Part shown: positions 29,500 through 33,684 of the stretch, in pieces | Position numbering within the stretch: the stretch's first letter is position 1 | Layout of the letters: every line of letters starts with the position of its first letter | Origin: Gammaproteobacteria bacterium | Lineage (GTDB): Bacteria > Pseudomonadota > Gammaproteobacteria > Steroidobacterales > Steroidobacteraceae | Length of the DNA: 33,684 nucleotides | Direction of reading: 5' to 3' | Assembly: GCA_009692285.1 (NCBI GenBank) | Contig: SHZO01000008.1 | Span: 1 to 33,684 of the forward strand | Notes under the pieces: model-generated | The model's input: only the letters and a program-made list of their open reading frames with translations | Told to the model about the DNA's origin: nothing | The model's database searches: none | Made by a program: the position numbers and the translations under genes

Positions 29500-30864
29500 T
29501 TAGAGTGCGCCAGAGATTTTTTCGATACCTGATTCTTTTGCAGTAGCGATGACTGTTTTGGCATTGCGGCGCTCCGCAGAAAAAAGCGTCCCCTCAGGCG
29601 GGTGCTCAACAAAATATTGCTTTACACCATTAAAAATAGCTTCGGCCAAAGCGTCACGGCGGTCACTTTGACGCAATAACTGCTCATCCAAACGACTCGA
29701 GATAAAAGCAGTCTCGACTAGCATTGAAGGAATATCTGGATTTTTAAGCACAACAAAGCCAGCCTGTTGGACCCTAAGCTTACGCACAACGTTGACGGAA
29801 GCTAATGAGCGCAAGACATGTTCAGCCGCTTCCATGCTCTGACTTATATGAGCAGACAAAGAAATATCTAATAATACGGAGGCAATCTCAGGATCTTTGT
29901 CCTCCAGGGACACACCGCCAACCATATCGGCTGCGTTTTCACGATTGGCCAACCAAAGAGCTTGTTCATCGGTGGCGCCTTTATCTGAAAGTACATACAC
30001 AGAGGAGCCAGAAACTTTAGGATCGCGCACAGAATCCGCATGCACAGACACAAACAAATCTGCGCCTTCAGACCGCGCACGGCGCGTGCGTTCCCGCAGT
30101 GTTAAAAAATAGTCGCCATCACGAGTCAAAATAGAGCGCATCCCAGGCTCACGATTGATTCGCTCAGCTAGCGATTTTGCAATGGCCAATACGACATCTT
30201 TTTCCCGGGTACCAGCCCTACCTATCGCACCGGAATCTTGGCCGCCATGACCAGCATCCACAGCAATGACCAGTAAACGTTTATCAGCGCCAGGTGCGTG
30301 CGCAGCAAGCACTGGACTGAGGGGCGGAGGCTTAGATGCACTTGGAGCAATATTTACACTTGGTTTATTTGATGTGGAGCTGGATGTAGTAGGAGAAATA
30401 CCTACGACAGGCAATACACCTGCTATCTTGGGATGTTTTTTCTCTGTGGGAGTAAGTAGAGCTGTTTTCGCTGCGCTAACTTCAATCACTATTGGCTCAA
30501 CAACTATGGAGCCTTCTGCTTTAGATGTAACACGTGCACTGGCACCTTCGGATAATTCAATAACTAAACGTAGGTCACCGTTAATTTGCGGAGCGCTGCG
30601 GAGTGCTTTAACCGCACCAAAAGATGCCGGCAAGTCATGCGACAAACGCGCGCGGGCCCCATGTAAATCTAAAACAGCGCGACGGGGGTTCTCTAATACA
30701 AAGAATTTATAGGCCGTCGAGGCTGACAGATCAAGCTGTATGCGCGTGACTGAATGATCTTGGCTTAAAATTAAGCCGCGTAATTCACTCGTAGCACCCA
30801 ATGCAATAGTCGGAAAGCTAGTGAGCGCACATAGCCAGAAAGATATTTTATAACCAGCAGACAT
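29500..30864 (-). CDS. N-acetylmuramoyl-L-alanine amidase, AMIN plus Amidase_3 (AmiB/AmiC type)
   Basis: About 454 residues from the ATG at 30864; a GTG two codons upstream at 30870 is an alternative. A signal peptide is evident (KISFWLCALTSFPTIALGA). An AMIN-type domain covers about 25-125, a Pro/Ser-rich linker about 150-190, and the Amidase_3 Zn domain about 200-420 with DAGHGGQDSGA, GTREKDVVLAIA, VSVHADSV and VETAFIS. It cuts septal peptidoglycan for daughter-cell separation in the periplasm. By position it corresponds to E. coli amiB; by its AMIN domain it resembles AmiC. No LysM repeat is present at the C-terminus, although the equivalent gene in Pseudomonas has one. A promoter-like TTGAGT-17-TACATT ends 6 nt before the ATG. 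Confidence 0.93.
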   Translation of the reverse strand: MSAGYKISFWLCALTSFPTIALGATSELRGLILSQDHSVTRIQLDLSASTAYKFFVLENPRRAVLDLHGARARLSHDLPASFGAVKALRSAPQINGDLRLVIELSEGASARVTSKAEGSIVVEPIVIEVSAAKTALLTPTEKKHPKIAGVLPVVGISPTTSSSTSNKPSVNIAPSASKPPPLSPVLAAHAPGADKRLLVIAVDAGHGGQDSGAIGRAGTREKDVVLAIAKSLAERINREPGMRSILTRDGDYFLTLRERTRRARSEGADLFVSVHADSVRDPKVSGSSVYVLSDKGATDEQALWLANRENAADMVGGVSLEDKDPEIASVLLDISLSAHISQSMEAAEHVLRSLASVNVVRKLRVQQAGFVVLKNPDIPSMLVETAFISSRLDEQLLRQSDRRDALAEAIFNGVKQYFVEHPPEGTLFSAERRNAKTVIATAKESGIEKISGAL

Positions 30865-30870
30865 ACCCAC

Positions 30871-30899
30871 AATGTAGTAAATTTTGGCAATAAACTCAA
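30871..30899 (-). promoter_or_regulatory. Candidate promoter abutting the amidase start
   Basis: On the minus strand, TTGAGT (30899 to 30894), 17 bp, and TACATT (30876 to 30871). Each hexamer matches 4/6. The predicted start of transcription falls at or within one base of the ATG at 30864, so the RNA would be leaderless. Confidence 0.4.
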
Positions 30900-30947
30900 G
30901 GATATTAGAGTGCTGTAGCCGAATATTGACCCGTCTTATGGGGTATT

Positions 30948-31472
30948 CTAAGCGACGAATTCAGACAAGAGAACTAACCTCGACAAGTCTATCAGCCAGG
31001 CACAGCCCAAGACAGTGCCCGCGCGCATCACCACTTGATGTGTATTGGCTAGTGACTGCATCTCTAATATTAGATCTGCCGCCGGTAAAACACCTGCTGC
31101 ACGTTCCGGCCACTCAATAAGCCAAAGATAGCCAGATAAATCAAAATCTGCGAGGCCCAATCCCAAAACATCACGTGGCTCTGTCAAACGATATAAATCT
31201 AAATGCAAACACTGCCAGTTCTCAACTGAGTAATGCTCAAGTAAACTATAAGTCGGGCTACGCACTGCGCCTTGCACACCTAAACTCCGAAGCAACCCCC
31301 GCACTAAGGTTGTTTTACCTGCGCCAAGGCCCCCATAAAGCCCAACACGCACTGCACCAGAGATTTGACGTTTATGAATATTAAGCGCGGTGACTAGGGC
31401 TGCGCCCAGTGCCTCTGTAGCCGCTTCATCATTCGAGATAAAATATTTAGCTGCGTTCACGGATTCATCCAT
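30948..31472 (-). CDS. tsaE: tRNA threonylcarbamoyladenosine biosynthesis protein TsaE
   Basis: A 174-residue P-loop ATPase that works with TsaB, TsaC and TsaD to make t6A37 in ANN-decoding tRNAs. Walker A is GGLGAGKTTLVRGLL (about 47-61). The other family marks are VRSPTYSLLEHY (about 70-81), HLDLYRL (about 89-95) and WLIEWPERAAG (about 116-126). The ATG at 31472 overlaps the end of the NAD(P)HX gene by 16 nt. Order nnrED-tsaE-amidase-mutL matches E. coli. A 77-nt gap follows before the amidase gene and contains that gene's candidate promoter. Confidence 0.95.
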   Translation of the reverse strand: MDESVNAAKYFISNDEAATEALGAALVTALNIHKRQISGAVRVGLYGGLGAGKTTLVRGLLRSLGVQGAVRSPTYSLLEHYSVENWQCLHLDLYRLTEPRDVLGLGLADFDLSGYLWLIEWPERAAGVLPAADLILEMQSLANTHQVVMRAGTVLGCAWLIDLSRLVLLSEFVA

Positions 31473-33007
31473 TGCGATAACTGGGCACTCAGTTGAATAC
31501 CCAACTCACGCGCCATGACACCACGTTCACCATGCGGTGCGAGCACATCTCCGGCCGCAGCATGCACCCAAACTCCTACACGAGCAGCAAGCCAAGGGTC
31601 ACGTAACTGCGCCCACAAACCTGCAATAGCGCCCGTAAGTACATCCCCTGAACCCGGCACAGCCATCCCTGGATTACCTCTATCACAAATAGAGGGCACA
31701 GAAAAAGCAGCACACGCCTCCAGATCGTTACTGCTAACTAAACAACGACCCACGAGAGTCCCTGAGCCTTTTAGTACAATAATACCTCCATAACGCTTTA
31801 ATAATTTTTGCAAAGCTAAAATTCGATCACTTTGAATCTGAGCTGAATCACACCCTAGTAATGTTGCGGCTTCGCCTGGGTGTGGCGTCAAAATAAACTC
31901 ACGCCTAACGATTGGGTATGTACCCGCAGCTAAAATATTTAAAGCATCCGCATCTAAAACTAAAGGTTTCTGTGTCGCTAAGGCCGCGGCAAACATCTGT
32001 TGACCCCAAGTGCTCTGACCCAACCCTGGACCGATCGCAAGCACATCGCATTGCGAAGCAAAATCTGCTAATTCTGACGCATCGTTCGAGCCATACACCA
32101 TCAACTCCGGTCGCGCTGCCACAATAGCCGCAGCTGATTCTGGCGCCGTAATTACTGAAACTAAACCCGCGCCCACTCGCAAGCAAGCTTCACCTGCTAA
32201 GAGTGCTGCACCGGCCATACCGATCCCCCCACCAACAATTAGGACACGTCCTGCTTGGCCTTTGTGTGAAGTACGCTGTCGGGGTTTTAAACAGCTCTTG
32301 ACCAAGGCAGCATCAATACGCTCTAACTCTGGAGTATAAAAAATTTGCGGGATAGGCATGCCTAGGTCGGCGAGCTCGATGACCCCCACATAATCTGGTG
32401 CGGCGTTTAACCACAACCCCTTTTTCAAAGCGATGAACGTCAAAGTCACTGCAGCTCGTACAGCCACATCGCTCACAAGACCCGTATCAGCACAAACCCC
32501 TGTAGGTACATCTAACGCCAAAACAGGTCGCTGGGCAGCATTAATCGCCATGACAATTTCAGCCATTCGAGGACGCAAGGGAGCATTTAGGCCAATCCCT
32601 AAAAGAGCATCTACAATTACATCGGCATGAGCGAGGAATTGAACGCCTAAAGAATTTAAATCTGCTTCGGCAGGAATAACCTCAACAGTCACCCCTGCCC
32701 CCAAGCAGCGCTGCCAAGCGCGCGCTGCCTCAGCTTGCAAGTGCGTTGGATCGTTTGCTGCAAGCACCTGCACAGATAACCCTGCTGAGACAGCAAAACA
32801 GGCCAATAGGTAGCCATCACCAGCGTTATTCCCTGGACCGCATAGGATCACAATGCGCTTTGCCATCGGCCAATGAACTTGCAATGTACGCAAAGCAGCT
32901 AACGCAGCGCTCTGCATTAAGAAGTCCGCTGAAACTCCCTCTGCGATCCTCTGCGCCTCAAAGCTACGTATCTGATTCAGAGAGTACAACGCGGTAGGTA
33001 ATGCCAT
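31457..33007 (-). CDS. nnrED: Bifunctional NAD(P)H-hydrate repair enzyme (epimerase plus dehydratase)
   Basis: A 516-residue fusion that repairs hydrated NADH and NADPH. The N-terminal YjeF_N epimerase domain (about 1-215) has ILCGPGNNAGDGYLLA. The C-terminal carbohydrate-kinase-like ADP-dependent dehydratase (about 235-510) has GHKGQAGRVLIVGGG, VLDADALNILA, ILTPHPGEAATLLGC and GNPGMAVPGSGDVLTGAIAGL. It is the YjeF fusion arrangement of E. coli. The ATG at 33007 has no Shine-Dalgarno; a TATACT ends 6 nt upstream, shared as a palindrome with the divergent queG. Confidence 0.96.
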   Translation of the reverse strand: MALPTALYSLNQIRSFEAQRIAEGVSADFLMQSAALAALRTLQVHWPMAKRIVILCGPGNNAGDGYLLACFAVSAGLSVQVLAANDPTHLQAEAARAWQRCLGAGVTVEVIPAEADLNSLGVQFLAHADVIVDALLGIGLNAPLRPRMAEIVMAINAAQRPVLALDVPTGVCADTGLVSDVAVRAAVTLTFIALKKGLWLNAAPDYVGVIELADLGMPIPQIFYTPELERIDAALVKSCLKPRQRTSHKGQAGRVLIVGGGIGMAGAALLAGEACLRVGAGLVSVITAPESAAAIVAARPELMVYGSNDASELADFASQCDVLAIGPGLGQSTWGQQMFAAALATQKPLVLDADALNILAAGTYPIVRREFILTPHPGEAATLLGCDSAQIQSDRILALQKLLKRYGGIIVLKGSGTLVGRCLVSSNDLEACAAFSVPSICDRGNPGMAVPGSGDVLTGAIAGLWAQLRDPWLAARVGVWVHAAAGDVLAPHGERGVMARELGIQLSAQLSQWMNP

Positions 33008-33011
33008 GGTC

Positions 33012-33023
33012 TAAGTATACTTA
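33012..33023. promoter_or_regulatory. Palindromic overlapping divergent -10 elements, nnrED/queG
   Basis: TAAGTATACTTA is a perfect 12-bp palindrome in a 25-bp divergent gap. It gives TATACT on the + strand (33016-33021, towards queG) and TATACT on the minus strand (33019 to 33014, towards nnrED). Neither orientation has a good -35. A 7-bp inverted repeat (GGTAGGT at 32993-32999, ACCTACC at 33026-33032) flanks it. Confidence 0.5.
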
Positions 33024-33032
33024 ACACCTACC

Positions 33033-33684
33033 ATGAACTCCGTTACCGCACTTTACCCAAGAGACTTTAGTGCCCTACGCCAAGAGCTCAACGAACTTGC
33101 GGCCGGCTTGGGTTTTGGTGCTATTGGTATTTCTGATTTGAATTTACAAGCGGATGAAGCACATTTAAATACTTGGCTTGAAGCTGGCCTGCACGGTGAA
33201 ATGCACTATATGGCACGTCATGGTACTCGGCGCTCACGCCCGAGCGAACTAGAGCCCGGTACATTACGCGTGATTAGTGTCCGGATGAATTATTGGCCTA
33301 ATGAAGCCGCGCCTGCTCAAAAGGTATTAGATAATCCGGTGCTCGGCTACATCTCGCGCTATGCGTTAGGTCGGGATTATCACAAAACATTACGCAATAA
33401 ATTACAAACTCTGGCAGAACAAATTGCATCGCGCATCGGAAGCTTTGGTTACCGTGTATTTGTCGACTCTGCCCCAGTGTTAGAAAAAGCACTCGCGCGC
33501 AATGCCGGCATAGGTTGGATTGGAAAACACACTAACCTGATTGCACGCGAGGCGGGCTCATGGTTTTTCCTAGGTGAAATCTACACAGACCTACCACTAC
33601 CTGTTGATGCAGCGGTCAGCGCACATTGTGGAAGTTGCCAAGCCTGCATCCCAGCCTGCCCTACTGGGGCGATCACTGCACCTT
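33033..33684 (+). CDS. queG: Epoxyqueuosine reductase QueG, N-terminal part (runs off window)
   Basis: The ATG at 33033 opens a frame that runs to the window edge (217 codons). LAAGLGFGAIGISDLNL, LEAGLHGEMHYMARH, YISRYALGRDYHKTLRNKL, FVDSAPVLEKALARNAGIGWIGKHTNLI and GSWFFLGEIYTDLPL are the QueG B12-binding domain. The first cluster motif, CGSCQACIPACPTGAI, is visible near residue 200. QueG reduces epoxyqueuosine to queuosine on tRNA with cobalamin and two [4Fe-4S] clusters. Divergent pairing with nnrED matches E. coli (queG/yjeF). There is no Shine-Dalgarno; the predicted leader is about 5 nt. The second cluster motif and HEAT-like tail lie beyond the window. Confidence 0.95.
   Translation, partial: MNSVTALYPRDFSALRQELNELAAGLGFGAIGISDLNLQADEAHLNTWLEAGLHGEMHYMARHGTRRSRPSELEPGTLRVISVRMNYWPNEAAPAQKVLDNPVLGYISRYALGRDYHKTLRNKLQTLAEQIASRIGSFGYRVFVDSAPVLEKALARNAGIGWIGKHTNLIAREAGSWFFLGEIYTDLPLPVDAAVSAHCGSCQACIPACPTGAITAP

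Noticed and set aside
30266-30712. 148-residue + strand frame
   Set aside because: It is antisense to the AMIN domain and Pro/Ser-rich linker of the amidase, and is low in complexity.

Overview
The window is a dense block of housekeeping genes from a gammaproteobacterium. The evidence is gene order. The stretch queG / nnrED-tsaE-amidase-mutL-miaA-hfq-hflX-hflK-hflC-purA, then rnr-rlmB and rpsF-rpsR-rplI, follows the E. coli 94-95 min region. The stretch rpsF-rpsR-rplI-dnaB-alr resembles Pseudomonas-type genomes. The block corB-ffh-rpsP-rimM-trmD-rplS is also classically gammaproteobacterial. Moderate G+C and the gene content do not let me name a genus. I see no phage, insertion sequence, integron, CRISPR array or toxin cluster, and no broken gene. 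Only the two window ends cut genes (sufT and queG).

Layout. Positions 1-1548 (+) hold the tail of an Fe-S assembly (SUF) cluster: sufT end, a Rieske ferredoxin, a SixA-like phosphatase and a DUF1415 protein. Positions 1699-6271 (-) hold sppA, a yhhQ-type queuosine-precursor transporter, and a large radical SAM protein with a B12-binding-like domain and a CX4CX2C cluster motif. Positions 6387-9746 (-) hold ffh-rpsP-rimM-trmD-rplS. Positions 9804-11120 (+) hold corB, whose 3' end overlaps radA. Positions 11079-16110 (-) hold rpsF-rpsR-rplI-dnaB-alr-radA. Positions 16275-17366 (-) hold alanine dehydrogenase, preceded by the only sizeable non-coding gap (298 nt), which contains a terminator. Positions 17665-20381 (-) hold a compact RNase R and rlmB. 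tRNA-Leu(CAG) is at 20424-20508 on the opposite strand. Positions 20530-33007 (-) run from nnrED through tsaE, amidase, mutL, miaA, hfq, hflX, hflK, hflC and purA to a saccharopine-dehydrogenase-like reductase. queG begins at 33033 (+).

The genes serve translation and its fidelity (ribosomal proteins S6, S9-neighbourhood L9, S16, S18, L19; TrmD, MiaA, TsaE, RlmB, QueG and a Q-precursor transporter), protein targeting and membrane proteolysis (Ffh, SppA, HflKC), DNA replication and repair (DnaB, RadA, MutL), alanine and cell-wall metabolism (Alr, Ald, amidase), and RNA turnover (Hfq, RNase R).

The most unusual signals are regulatory or architectural. A palindromic TAAGTATACTTA gives overlapping divergent -10 hexamers between nnrED and queG, and a similar overlap lies between ffh and corB. 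Several genes lack a Shine-Dalgarno sequence and have a -10-like hexamer just before the start codon. A tRNA-Leu sits antisense in the purA-rnr block with its -35 touching the rnr start codon. RNase R lacks both terminal extensions. The yhhQ-radical SAM pair is tightly coupled. I do not see a clearly new defence or biosynthetic system.
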